64,000 nt of DNA from Ciona intestinalis (GCF_000224145.3 NC_020177.2:4437713-4501712), one strand, 5' to 3'. Shown: positions 52,607-63,726, counted from the first letter of the stretch. A program made the numbers and translations. Notes: generated by a model from the sequence alone, not told the origin.

Positions 52607-54277
52607 ATGACGCTGAGTACTGAGGCTACACCAATCTTCATAACCGAGACAACTATAAAGCTTATTGCCAGTGGGTATACCGAAGCAACGTCAAGTTTCA
52701 ATGAGTATGCAGCACCACCAACGCTAGGTCTCGATGAGCCGCCGAACGACTGGCTTTACATTTTCACATACCTCGGGATTGGGGTAGCGGCTTTAGTTCT
52801 TTGCTTGGCAACATACGCCTTGCGAAACTACATTCGTGGCGTCAATACAAGAGTCCTAATTGCTGTAGACACAGAAACTGACAAAAATGGAGGGATATAT
52901 CATGATGGAGTCAATTGTATGACGAAGTGTATTGCAGAAATGTTCGTGGAAAATAAAGACAAAACAGAAGAGTCGACCGTTAAGGGTCCTGCGTATATTG
53001 AAAAGCAAATAAAGTCAGGGGATACGGTTACGGTTAGCGCGGACGGTACGAAAATAGTTTGCGGACCATATAAGTTGTATTTCCCCACTGGCGCTGTTTC
53101 TTCCGACCAAGAAGTAACAATTACTTTTATCCCGGGCGTAAGCCGCAACGATAATAGCTTTTGTATTGCGCCAACGTTGAGGTGTTGCCCTTCTGGGTCG
53201 AAGTTTAAAAAACCTGTGAAAGTTGTTTTAAAAAGCAGTTTCGGAAGTAGGATTAAGATAGATCTGGTAAAAGTTCCAATCTTTACAAGGCACGATGAAT
53301 CAAAACCGTGGAAAAAGGTGGAAAAAGTGCAACTTGGTACGGATGGATGTCTAACGTACAAAATCAAGCATTTTTCCGACTATTCGCCACAGCCAAACCG
53401 TAGAGAGTTACGCCGACTTGTGTGCTTTCTTACATCGATAGCATGGCTTAAACATTCCGGCCAATATTTGAGAACTCTTCAATGGTATATCTACAGTCGG
53501 GGAAATGAGAGCATTGCTACGGTCATGAAGTCTCATAAAAATGAAGGCTCGCCAGCCATTGGGTGTGGAGAATTCGGAGCAAAAGCGGATAAACCATTAC
53601 TTATGCAGTTGCCGCCGACGACTGGGCTGTCAATTCGGCCACTTGAGATTCGAATCGAGCCTAAATATTTCAATGGAGAAATCTGTACTGGTCCTATACA
53701 GTTTATCATCAAAAACGAAAATGCCGAAAATCCCACCTGCCAAAGATACGCGATTAAACAGACAAACAGCGCAGGCGGAAGCAACGTCATTCTTGGTTCA
53801 GAGTTTGGTATCGTATGGGGAGATTTAGCTCGAACAGAAAGCACGCAGTCAGTTGTGAACATTGGTCATGTCGATGAGTTGCACCAATATTCTGTTCCCA
53901 CAGAAGACACACCATTGATCGGCAGACAAAACAGCCCTACCGCCCGAAACTCACCACCCTCTACAGTCACACGAAGAAATCCGACACGAACATCGTCAAA
54001 CCAACGGTCAGCAGGAGAAACCACACAGATATCATCGTCGACGTCTACGCAGTCTTCGGTCCGCCCTCTTTCACAAGAGCTAAGGAATGGACTTCCAGCG
54101 GATCGAAACGCGAGACCGAGTTCAAGCATAAGTTCAAGCTCAAACCCATATTCAACACCGGAACGATCATATCAACCGACAAACAATCGCGACGAAAATA
54201 CTATTGAAACAGGCGGGTGGGCATCGGTACGTGATCGCGTCAGTTTCTTTGACAGACAGTTTTTATCCCGTACTTAG
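52607..54277 (+). CDS. Single-exon transmembrane ZU5-domain protein
   Basis: The 556-residue product is unbroken by introns. Residues 1-48 lack a signal peptide and are Thr-rich. Residues 49-71 form one hydrophobic helix (YIFTYLGIGVAALVLCLATY) followed by basic residues (RNYIRG), so a type III topology with a cytoplasmic C-terminus is likely. Residues about 143-260 resemble a ZU5 domain (IVCGPYKLYFPTGAVSSDQE; then KFKKPVKVVLKSSF; LTYKIKHFSDYS), the fold found in UNC5 receptors, ankyrins, PIDD and ZO-1. Residues about 265-410 may correspond to a UPA-like module. The tail (about 430-530) is Ser/Thr/Asn/Pro-rich and probably disordered. There is no death domain, and no Ig or thrombospondin ectodomain. 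Function is unknown; an UNC5-derived adaptor is one possibility. The 3' UTR runs into an assembly gap at 54473. Confidence 0.85.
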   Translation: MTLSTEATPIFITETTIKLIASGYTEATSSFNEYAAPPTLGLDEPPNDWLYIFTYLGIGVAALVLCLATYALRNYIRGVNTRVLIAVDTETDKNGGIYHDGVNCMTKCIAEMFVENKDKTEESTVKGPAYIEKQIKSGDTVTVSADGTKIVCGPYKLYFPTGAVSSDQEVTITFIPGVSRNDNSFCIAPTLRCCPSGSKFKKPVKVVLKSSFGSRIKIDLVKVPIFTRHDESKPWKKVEKVQLGTDGCLTYKIKHFSDYSPQPNRRELRRLVCFLTSIAWLKHSGQYLRTLQWYIYSRGNESIATVMKSHKNEGSPAIGCGEFGAKADKPLLMQLPPTTGLSIRPLEIRIEPKYFNGEICTGPIQFIIKNENAENPTCQRYAIKQTNSAGGSNVILGSEFGIVWGDLARTESTQSVVNIGHVDELHQYSVPTEDTPLIGRQNSPTARNSPPSTVTRRNPTRTSSNQRSAGETTQISSSTSTQSSVRPLSQELRNGLPADRNARPSSSISSSSNPYSTPERSYQPTNNRDENTIETGGWASVRDRVSFFDRQFLSRT

Positions 54278-54472
54278 CTGTTTGATTTGTTGTTGGAAAC
54301 CAACCCAAGTAAACCTTTAAAATAACAGGCGGTGGTGTTGCGACACTCTAAACCCCCACCCCATGGCTGCGCCACTGCACACAGCACTATGATGATGATG
54401 TGAGTGCATGTCGTGGCTTTTTTTAAACAGTGAGATAATTTTGTTTGCTATGATCCATTAATACGGGACAGC

Positions 54473-54522
54473 NNNNNNNNNNNNNNNNNNNNNNNNNNNN
54501 NNNNNNNNNNNNNNNNNNNNNN
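54473..54522. other. Assembly gap, 50 N
   Basis: Fifty Ns, a placeholder length, just past the ZU5 gene and beside a possible orphan exon. Confidence 0.98.
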
Positions 54523-54571
54523 TGAGCCTATATACACAGTGCGTGTTATTGGGTGATGGCAATACATATAC

Positions 54572-54685
54572 CTGATCTGGCATATACATGTTCACCTAGA
54601 GTCCTAGAGTCTAGAGTTTTAAAGTAATCTATACCCAGCATAGCTTTGACTGCTGTACGCCTTAGTGCCGTGGGTGCCTGCATGA
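54572..54685 (-). CDS. Possible orphan exon, unknown product
   Basis: On the minus strand an acceptor (TTCTGCTTAG) and a donor (CAG|GTATATG) bound 114 bases with one open frame. The translation begins MQAPTALRRTAVKAMLGI after one or more bases and contains TLDSRTLGEHVYARS. I do not recognise it. It may belong to a gene whose other exons are in the gap to the left, or be chance. Confidence 0.3.
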
Positions 54686-54713
54686 CTAAGCAGAAGTAAA
54701 ATCCTACCGTGAA

Positions 54714-54788
54714 TATTCTTTGTTTACTACCAAAGGGACGAGAAAATATGAATAAAAAAAGGGGTAACATATTCCCCACCCTACTATA
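54714..54788 (+). mobile_element. Truncated MITE-like element (right end only)
   Basis: The block ATTCTTTGTTTACTACCAAA followed by the degraded right terminus TTCCCCACCCTACTATAA. The left two-thirds is missing. Confidence 0.7.
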
Positions 54789-55127
54789 ATTAAACGTTCC
54801 GCTAAATGTTTACGTATTTCATTTTACCAGTTTGTGTCAGCAAGCTCTGGCTTCGATAACTACTTTAAACCATGTTTGACTGATGTACTTTATTTTGAAC
54901 GTTTACTATACAACATTGAACATGAAAAGCAGCACGAAAACACATTCATATACGATGACGCATCGCTTCAATAAAACTCAAAAAAAAGTCAAATGGCGAA
55001 GTTCGTTTTTCCTAATTGTAGCAACAATTTAAACTGAATAAAGTAAACAGCTTTAACACTAAGTTTTTAATTGAACAGAATAGCTAAATATTAATATTGC
55101 TGTATCTATATTTACAGATATTAAAGT

Positions 55128-55328
55128 ATGCTGTTGGGTAAGATGGGTACCGTTAGGAAAATAATAACCCATATTTCCTAATCGTGTGCTCAACAATTAA
55201 CAACGCTGTTTTTGTAGGGATACTGTTATAGTATTCTGTGAAATATTATTTGCTTGCCACCAAATTTAATAGAGAAAGGGACGTTAATAGAAAATAAAAC
55301 ATCTCCCGTCTTACCCAACCTATACTAC
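55128..55328 (+). mobile_element. Decayed MITE-like element, divergent subfamily
   Basis: Shares order and length with the full elements. The termini are altered (GTTGGGTAAGATGGGTACCG and GTCTTACCCAACCTATACTA). Similar to the copies at 4634 and 60985. Confidence 0.55.
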
Positions 55329-55475
55329 AGTAAATATATACAGCGGCATTTTCAATATGAATATTTCTGATTTGTAAAACCAGGTTATTCTTTATGGCAA
55401 ATAGAATGTTTAGTTTTCGTGAAGGATGGAACAAAAGCGTCAGCAGAATATATACACGCGTCATACTGTCCCCTC

Positions 55476-55881
55476 TCAGGCGACCTCTTGCGGAATTTGA
55501 TTTGGCAGATTCTCGTTGAAATCCGGCATTTTGGTTTGGTTGATTTCTTCCACCTCTGGTTTCTTCACCAAATCCTCTTCAATTTGCCCCTTTTCTTCTT
55601 TTTCTCCGTCCAGCTCGACCACGTGGTTCTCTTCTAGTAGAAGAGGCTTTTTCTCGGCTTCTGGGAACTTGGACGCAGGGGTTCCTAGTACCCCAGCCAT
55701 TACCCCGTTCCGACCACTCGGGGTATTATGCACACTCACGCCAGTAATACGACCCGCCACAGCTGTAGGTGTAGATGCGTTGTTGTTTGACCAAGCTTGC
55801 TTCATTTGCGCTGGAGCCGACGATCCATTCAAGGTCGCTTTTCTTGTCCAAGCGTCGGAGCTTTGCTTCTCGGGTGGAACA
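55476..55881 (-). CDS. Terminal exon of an unidentified gene, acidic C-terminus
   Basis: Behind an acceptor (GTGTCTTAG) the minus strand stays open for about 135 codons to a stop at 55476. It starts YVPPEKQSSDAWTRKAT, contains MKQAWSNNNASTPTAV and ends in an acidic Glu/Lys-rich tail (VELDGEKEEKGQIEEDLVKK). An in-frame stop just upstream of the acceptor means it cannot start here, so at least one earlier exon is needed. I find none in 55882-56649. It could be an alternative last exon of a gene further right. The entry phase (one base, then TAT) does not fit the adjoining exons of the IFI44-like gene. Product unknown. Confidence 0.45.
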
Positions 55882-56649
55882 TAACTAAGACACGTATGTC
55901 ATAAGTTTCACTAGCTGTATATACTACTATCACATATTATCTCACATTTTCTTATGATTTGTTTTGGGCGTCATATAATGTTACAACAGATTTTTAAAGC
56001 TGTTTATGTTAAAATACAAATTCCAAGATGTAAAACACTATCACATAGTATCTCACATTTCCTACCACCAAATGGCTCATATTTTGGAAATCATCTAATA
56101 TTACAACATATTACCACGCATATACACAACGACTAAAGACATGCTCGTATCGAAAAGTAACACCGCTGGCAGACATTAACCATTCAAAGCCTCTAATATG
56201 CAACAGACAAGCTAAATTTCCGTAACTTTTTTGTCGCTATGCATTTTAAACTATTTTTATATTCGCTCCTCGTAATCACATAAACAAATCGATAAAACGG
56301 GAGTTCCGTTCCATACACCACTTACGATTTATGTAACTTTGCAGGTGATTGTTTTGAAAATATTTTTCTAATGAAACCGTCTGCTATCGAAATTAAATCT
56401 TGAAGTTACGGTCGTTTAACACTTTATTTAAAAAAGGTACATTTTAATAACAAAAAGTCTAAAAATATGTACAAACGCAAATCTATAACAAACTTGAATT
56501 ACGATTATGGAGTGCTGTCGTGAAAGATATAAGCACTAAAAATATATTGATAGCACGTGTATTTTTAATCATACACCAAACACCCTTTTTTTAACATGCG
56601 AATACATTTCACGACAATCAAACATTTTTTGACGTCACAACACAAAGGT
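55882..56649. other. Region between orphan exon and IFI44-like stop
   Basis: AT-rich. Two related degenerate stretches (about 55925-56000 and 56035-56110, each with TATCACATA and ATCTCACATTT) suggest an old duplication. It holds the IFI44-like 3' UTR; a minus-strand AATAAA lies at 56423-56428. Confidence 0.45.
56423..56428 (-). terminator. Candidate polyadenylation signal of IFI44-like gene
   Basis: AATAAA on the minus strand, about 225 bases after the stop at 56650. Confidence 0.4.
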
Positions 56650-59600
56650 TCATTTCGCCCACCCAGTGCCTGACGTCACAAGGCATTCGTCGAAGTAGTT
56701 GTCAGTAAAGCGTAACATCTGCTGGAGGGCGCTAAGTGCTAGCACGTCAACCCAAGGGTCAAGTTCAATCTCATGCGTGTAGTTCTTCACTGGTAACACG
56801 TGACTAACAGGTACGCCTATTTTGCTGCTAGTCTGGAATGCATGAAATATTAAAGCATAGTTCTGTGGGGGGAGATTTAGCACAGAATATCCAATTATCC
56901 TGGTTGTATTTTAAACAATCAACAACGTTCTATGGGAGTTGTGAGAATACGGTTTTATAGTTCTTTTTAATGTTGGTTGTTTACTACAATATGGGCCGAG
57001 AAAATAAAATGAAAAGGTGTCCTATCTCCCCCCACCCCACTATATATAGCCTATCCCAAGTCATAATATAAAGATTTAGAGCCAAAAATCGCGTAGTGTT
57101 TATAATGGAATATTAAATGAGTTTGGATACAATAAAACGTTTAGCTTTGACAAGGCAGAAAATTGGAAAACAACTTTAACAGTGTGAATCATTTTTTCAC
57201 GCTTTAAAAAGATATACAAATACAGCCCATACTGCATACATTAAAGTGAAAGCATTCTGCAAGCTTGAAATTAGTGTTAAGGCCAAGCATGACTGATGGA
57301 ATACACGTATATAAAGTGGCTGTAATTATACAACATTGCCCCTCAGGTTTACTATATGGGTTTTGCCGTGCCTATCTCTCTGTGCCATAATTAGCGTGAT
57401 CTGTGCTATGGGTTGAAAATTTTGCTTTTTATTGGCGGCGGTTTGAGAGTTCTTAAATACAGATATTCTTAAATACAGATAGGTAACAATACCGATATAA
57501 ATACCTGAGCGATAAGATGTTGTATTGTAGCACTCTTGTAGACCAACGACACGTCCCCTCTAGTTTGGTCACAAGCTTTGTCGATCTTAGTCATAAGAAC
57601 TATAATTGGTATTCCTGAAAACGTTGTTTAACATCGTGTAATTAAAGAACTTTAAATTCTGCATTTTTAGGGCAAATAAAATGATTTTTTCACTTTTTTT
57701 TAGCAGTTAAATTGTTTTTGACTTAAATTGTTTGATTAAAACGATCACCTGTTGATGAATTAGCTAAGACCTAAACGAACTAAACATGAAACTGGATTGC
57801 GCCTATCTACACCTGAAAATGAAACAGTAAGATAAATTCAAGACAAACTAAACGCAAACACGAAGTTAACTACAGTACGACTGGCAAAGCAACACAAGGA
57901 AACTGAGTAACGTGGTATGGGCATAAAGTGAGAAACGTAGGAATGTATATTACAAGACGAAGCGCGCGATGCGTAAATTAAATACGTTGGAATAAATTGA
58001 AGAGAGCGGAATTCATTGAACTGCCAATAACGAGGTTAATACAAGGAGTTCGGGTTTGTATTTTAGTCATTTTAAATGACCACAACGAAGCTTACAGTAG
58101 TATATACAATTACGAACATATACGGTATCCCTATAAAAAAACAACATTATAATATCCTTATATTACCCTAAAAAGGTAAAAACAACACTAAAAATGTCCT
58201 CATAACACGCATTCTAATTGGAAAAAGTAGAATATTTTACCTCTGCCAGTTATCTTGGTTCTCATGTCGTTAAGTTTGTTTAGCAGTTCATCTGACAGCG
58301 AACTGACTGATGTTGCGTCTATAACGAATATGCAGCAGTGTATTTTTTCCGGTAGTTTCGGCAGTTTCTGAAACCCAGGCATTTCTGGAGATATGTTGCC
58401 ACTCGGATCGAACTGAAATGTTAAACATGTTCGTCGTTATAAATTGCCTGTACAATTAATGAACCACAATAAGAACTAAAACTTAAAGCGTTCGTAATTA
58501 GACCAGAGGATACACAATCGAGGCCCGACGCTGCTACCATTGTGGGCGTTAATGTTTTCATTTATATCTGTTTATTGGTCATGGGTTAATCTATTCGTAA
58601 CCAATGGCACTCACTCTATCATATATGAATGTATATTTATCGTGTTTATGTTATAACTCATCCACGTACTTTACGCGAATAAATAATTCAGTAGCGCCAT
58701 AAAACTTTTATGCATTCTTTTATCTTTTTATCTGTTTTTGGCCTAATGCGCATGCGCCAAATCGTTTGGACAAAGCTTATATTGTTCGGTTGCCCGTGAC
58801 TCATAATCCGTTCCGGTCTCAGTCAAACAAAGGTCATTTATATATGCAAGACGCAAGCGCCATTTTGTTTGCATGGTTACCGTGTGTCTTATTACGAAAC
58901 TAACCATACATATGCGCATAGCAATGTTAGTAGCATCAAATATCCAGTGTTTTATGTGCGCATATTCACAAACGTTACTTCTATCTATTACACTAATTAA
59001 AATGAATCGAAATTATTAAACCTCAATCCCCTAATATTTCCCAAAATATTTTGAAATAATAAATACCGTTCTTAAATAACTGCCTTTACCATAAACCACT
59101 AAAATATTTTAAAAATTGTATACCGTAGTTGGTAGATTCCAGATACGTGCCCATTTATTGTATATAGCCATTATGTTACCTGGTGATTATCAGATACGTG
59201 CCCATCCAATAGATAAGGAAGTTCAGTTGGATCGAATCCCCTTCGACGTTCCTCTTCAATACCCATGGTATCTACAATCTTAAAGTTAAGGTCTTTTCCT
59301 TCTCTTCCATTACGAACTTGGTAAGCTCGCATCTGGAAACGACAAATATTCGTATAAATCGAGTAAACTAATTTTTCTATGGTTGACATTTTACAACCAA
59401 TTAGTAATCTCTGGATTAAAGCAATTGCCGTGTCTTGTCCATCAAGAACACGTACGACAGTAGACGCATCAAACTGAGTAACTATTTGGTTGCATTCAAA
59501 ATGTATATTACCACGCCGTATATATATATTTTTGGACTCTAACCTTTCAAAAACTTCATCGCAGAAACTCAAACTATATTTTTGAATAAGTCACCCTTTA

Positions 59601-61731
59601 ATTTATTTTATTATTTTGAATAAGTCACCCTTTAATTTTTAACCCTTTTCAAAAAATTGAATCTGAACGTTATTACCTTTGTAGTAATGGACCGTTGGTC
59701 ACGTGGGCTACCGACAGGTGCTTGGGCAGTTACGTGGTTTCGGAAAATAGAGTTGATTGTGTTGAAGAAAGAAGATTTCCCAACGTTGACATGACCGAGT
59801 AATAACAGACGGGCTTGTTGGACTCCAACTTGGGCGAGAGGTTTGTATTCACGGATCGTTTCGATCAATTCGAACCTGGACCTGCGTGTATGCGAAGGTG
59901 TTCTTGTGTTCTAACTTGGGCACCCTTAGTTGTATATACAGTAGGGCGGGGTAAGATGGTACACCTTTAGCACATAATATCCAAATATCCGGATCGTGTT
60001 TTAAACAATTTACAACAATCTGTGGGAGTTGTGAGGATACGGTTTTATATTTCTCGGAATGTTCTTTGTTTTCTACCAATTGGGACGAGAAAATAGAATG
60101 AAAATGTGTCCCATCTTTCCCCATATTACTAAACTATAATTCTATATAGGTAAGCTTGTAATGTGCCAACTCTAGTTCGAATCACAGGTCGTTTGGCGTA
60201 ACTTGCCAAGACTGTATTATGTACGTATATATGCCTTCGATATATAAGTAGGGTGGGGGAAGATGGGACACTTTTTCATTCTATTTTCTCGTCACATTTG
60301 GTAGTAAACAAAGAACATTTAAAGAATTATTAAACCGTATGCTCATGACTCTGGAAGACCGTTGTTAATTGTTTAAAACACGATCACGATATTTGGATAT
60401 TATGTGTTAAAGTGTCTCGTCTTCTAACACCCTACTATACTGAAACTGCAGTAGCTCAGGTACATTACAGAACGTCGAAACGTGACTAAACAAGTTTTTT
60501 TTTATCATATAAACTGCGGAAAGGCGATACCCTGGTATTATCAATACATTGGTTTAGATTTCGTTTTTGATTTCCGTATTAACGTTACAGATATACACGT
60601 ATGCACTTACTGTATCATGCATTGTTAATAGTAATCCATAAAGAGCAGACCCGTATATACAAATTGTATTAACCGATGACATTTTAAACAATTTAATAAT
60701 TCTGTTATTTGCAATTCACTTACTTTTCATCCCAAGCTAAGTTTCTCCACTGGCTTTTCAATAAGGCACCTCCTCCTAAAACTGAAAATAGAAAAAGTTA
60801 GGTTTAAATAACAAAGTATAACTGACAGTCGCAGACGTAAAGGTTCAGCAGTACCAAAGTGCTCACGGTATATATCTATATTGTATATAGTTTCCCTGCC
60901 AAGTAATAAAAACTTCACGTAAAACCTCATTCTTAAGATGGTTTAAACATTTTAAAACCATTTGGAAACTGTTAGAAAATAAATTGTATTGTGGGGTAAG
61001 ATAGATGGATACCATTTAATATTTCTTAATCGTATTTTTAACAATTAACAACGCTCTTTTTGAACCGTGGGGATATTGTGATCTAATTCTGTAAATTTTC
61101 TCTGTTTACCACTATTGATAAAAGTGAATGAAAACATGGATCTTATACCCAATTTTTACTGCCCCTATAGTAAAACAAAATTGTAACGGCCCTCATAGAA
61201 AGAAGCGTTTGTATTTTACTTGATATATGGATTAAAACACATTAGGTGTGATACTGTGATTTAAAAAGTGTCGCCAATAATAGCACGAATGCCAATTACT
61301 AACAAACAATCTTAAATAAAATGAACAACACAGTTATTATAAACGCAAAAAAACGCTCATAAAGTTACTTACAGCTCATTTTCGGATTAAACGATGATGA
61401 ATCTGGATTTAAAATAAATTTAATTTATAGTTTATTTATTATTTTGATATACGAGACAAAAAGCTATAGGCCTACCTTATTTAATACCTATAAACTTAGG
61501 AAAAGTCTTCCTATAGTGTGTGTCAGATGCTGCTAAAAACGCAACAAACAAAAATTGAGTCCAACTAATAGTGTACTAAAAAATGTAAATTTCACCAATA
61601 ATTACTAACAACATCAGTCTCCTAAACAGTGTTATTGTCGATGGCTATATACAAGATGACGTTAAAGTTTATATAAATTTATACATATTTATAAAGTGTT
61701 AAAACTTACGTTTTCGAACACCGCTACCCAT
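56650..61731 (-). CDS. ifi44l: Interferon-induced protein 44-like GTPase
   Basis: Eight exons join in frame to 308 residues: 61710-61731, 61373-61402, 60724-60781, 59677-59875, 59180-59332, 58241-58412, 57505-57614, 56650-56832. It belongs to the IFI44/IFI44L family of P-loop GTPases, known in vertebrates as interferon-stimulated cytoplasmic proteins. Visible motifs are the family lead-in IETIREYKPLAQ, P-loop GHVNVGKS (64-71), DTMG (124-127, G3), TKID (220-223, G4) and the C-terminal block LDPWVDVLALSALQQMLRFT. The vertebrate N-terminal TLDc-like region of over 150 residues is absent: only about 45 residues precede the GTPase. The N-terminus MGSGVRK has a Gly at position 2, but the rest fits a myristoylation consensus poorly. 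Two MITE-like copies in opposite orientation occupy intron 3, and one lies just before the last exon. Confidence 0.92.
56862..57044 (+). mobile_element. MITE-like element, near full length
   Basis: The left terminus is shortened (TTCTGTGGGGGGAGATTTAG) and the right is CTCCCCCCACCCCACTATA. It lies 29 bases upstream, in transcript direction, of the last IFI44-like exon. Confidence 0.8.
58747..58867. promoter_or_regulatory. Candidate intronic promoter with NRF1- and YY1-like sites
   Basis: TGCGCATGCGCC at 58747-58758 fits the NRF1 palindrome. CAAAATGGCG on the minus strand at 58858-58867 resembles a YY1 site. Both lie in the intron between the second GTPase exon and the exon at 58241, in a locally CpG-richer stretch. 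Vertebrate consensus sites are assumed to apply; no transcript evidence was available. Confidence 0.3.
59571..59640. repeat. Short direct duplication
   Basis: The stretch TTTTGAATAAGTCACCCTTT is present twice in about 65 bases, next to the donor of the P-loop exon of the IFI44-like gene. Confidence 0.85.
59935..60136 (+). mobile_element. MITE-like element, full length (first of inverted pair)
   Basis: Left end TATACAGTAGGGCGGGGTAA. The right end is degraded (TCCCATCTTTCCCCATATTA). It lies in IFI44-like intron 3. Confidence 0.82.
60243..60439 (-). mobile_element. MITE-like element, full length (second of inverted pair)
   Basis: Left end TATAAGTAGGGTGGGGGAAG and right end CTAACACCCTACTATA. 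Inverted relative to the copy at 59935, with about 106 bp between them. Confidence 0.85.
60985..61180 (+). mobile_element. Decayed MITE-like element, divergent subfamily
   Basis: Recognisable by ATTGTGGGGTAAGATAGATG at the left and the ACAATTAACAACGCTCTTTT block inside. The right end is poorly preserved. Intron 2 of the IFI44-like gene. Confidence 0.5.
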
Positions 61732-62966
61732 TTTGTTGCTTGTTTTGATTTCACTAAAAAAACTTTAAATTTAAATTTAAAATGTTATTTTTAGCTTATA
61801 CAAACGTTCTTTGCATAACTACCTATATACCTGTAAAAGTTTCTATATTCAACGATCAAAAAGTTTTCGCAAAATTAAATCTTCTCATTAAATACACGCA
61901 CCATTTTTATATCTACTTTCTATAAAAACAACATAAATTTTTGGCCTCTTGATGTTGTTGCTCTGTGCTTTATATTATTTACACGAGAAACCATAATCTC
62001 TTGTGTGGTGCCGTATTCTTGCAGCCTACCCTCGCCTCTGTTAAGCCTCAACTAACCGAAATCTGGGACACCTGAGAGTAAAATAAGCTTTCCGGATGAG
62101 AGTGGAATTGCAACCACTCGTTTGCAGACTTACAAATGCCTTGTCTGCATTGTCTTAACCGCTCTTTCGTGCCGAACCACAAGTACATTATTCATACGCC
62201 TTGTCGCGCTGAAATATTTATGAAATTTTAAGACGACTTTTTTGGCACGGATCCCTGTTGCGACCCTGCGTTACGAAGACTGATAAACAATACTGCATAA
62301 TTCACAAGCTAATTTAGAAGGCATTATTCCAAATAATATATCGTTTTCTTCGCAGCCTCCGCAGCTCAAGTCCCCTTTTTTGTCTTTTTTTTTATTACCC
62401 TCGTTTAATTAAGCCAAGGCCGAAACAACTTGTGCTTTTTATAACCCTGCAACGCCCTAACAACATAAATGCGTGTCTAAATTAACCCTACAGGCTTAAG
62501 CGACAGGCAACCGTGTTAAATGGATTAGATCAACTATACGACTTATACGCAGTGAGCATTATTTATTAATTAGCTCAAGTTAAAGCTAGCCAGTTCTTGA
62601 ATTTATTAAAAAAAACAACCGGAATTCAGACCTGCAATTATTACTTTCCTGCTTACCTATTTATAATGCTCAATGGACAGTGGTAAAGATATAAGCTACT
62701 ACACGTTATCTTCTGTTGATGTATCTCCTTGTACAGTATAGTGACATACACACATAGCGTCCGAATTTCTTAAGTACCACTTCAGTATAAGTTTGTATGT
62801 GAGCGCTATAAGATATTTAAAAGAGCAGAATAAGATCTTTATTTGTTTAAATAAAAGTCATATTTTTTAGGTGATGCATTTTGTTTTATTTTGTTTTGCT
62901 GCAATATTAATTTATGTGAGGACACAAACTTCTGAAAATTAAATAAAAATGTAATAATATTAAACT

Positions 62967-63155
62967 GGTAGGGTGGGGGGAGATGGGACACCTTTAGCAC
63001 ATAATATTTAAATACTCTGATCGTGTTTTAAACAATTAACAACGGTCCACGGGAGTCGTGAGAATACGGTTTTATAATTCTCAATGTATTTTGTTTACTA
63101 TAGCAAATGAGACGAGAAAGAATGAAAAGTTGTGCCATCTTCCCCCACCCTACTA
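62967..63155 (+). mobile_element. MITE-like element, full length
   Basis: Left end TGGTAGGGTGGGGGGAGATG and right end TTCCCCCACCCTACTACA. Confidence 0.85.
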
Positions 63156-63726
63156 CATGTTGAATTGATTTGCGCCTTACGATTTCTTCAAAATGGGAGA
63201 AGATGTTTTGCGTCTTTTTGCTTGCGCACACCTACGGACAGCTTGCATGTATGCATGGTGTAGCGTATACTGTGCTATTTATACCCAACTGTGTGGTACC
63301 AAATGGGTTACTACAATGTTTTTTTTATCAACAAACGTGTTTTAACAACTGTTGTTTTACCGTTACTACCCGCCTTTTCGCTTTGTGTCAACTCTCTTGT
63401 TCTTCGTTATCGTGACCGAAGACTGAAGAGACGAAATAAATTTCATTCATTCATTCATGTACGTAAACATTTGAACAAATCATTAGAGGTCTATAAGTAA
63501 CGCAAGTGTGACGCTATTAACAAACAGAAAATCACACTCAAATATCATGCTCTTATGTTGGTTGATGACGTCAGTGGTCGGTCATGAAGACTCTGATGAT
63601 GGAGAGCGAGACCTCATACTAACCTAACCCACAGTTTCAACTCAACACTTTAATTTAAAGACATGATGCGAAAAAACTTAGCTTCGACTTCTTCCTCGCT
63701 CGTCTGGTGTCTCTTTACAGCTTAAA

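Larger units (their letters stand above)
54278..55475. other. Intergenic region with gap, repeats and a possible exon
   Basis: It holds the ZU5 3' UTR, the 50-N gap (54473-54522), a possible minus-strand exon (54572-54685), a truncated MITE-like end (54714-54788) and a decayed divergent copy (55128-55328). Confidence 0.5.

Noticed and set aside
52900..54129. Several minus-strand frames
   Set aside because: Shadows of the 556-codon ZU5 frame on the plus strand.
55516..55884. Plus-strand open frame of 122 codons
   Set aside because: Antisense to the minus-strand terminal exon; the composition (Ser/Phe runs) is what the reverse of an acidic Glu/Lys tail would give.
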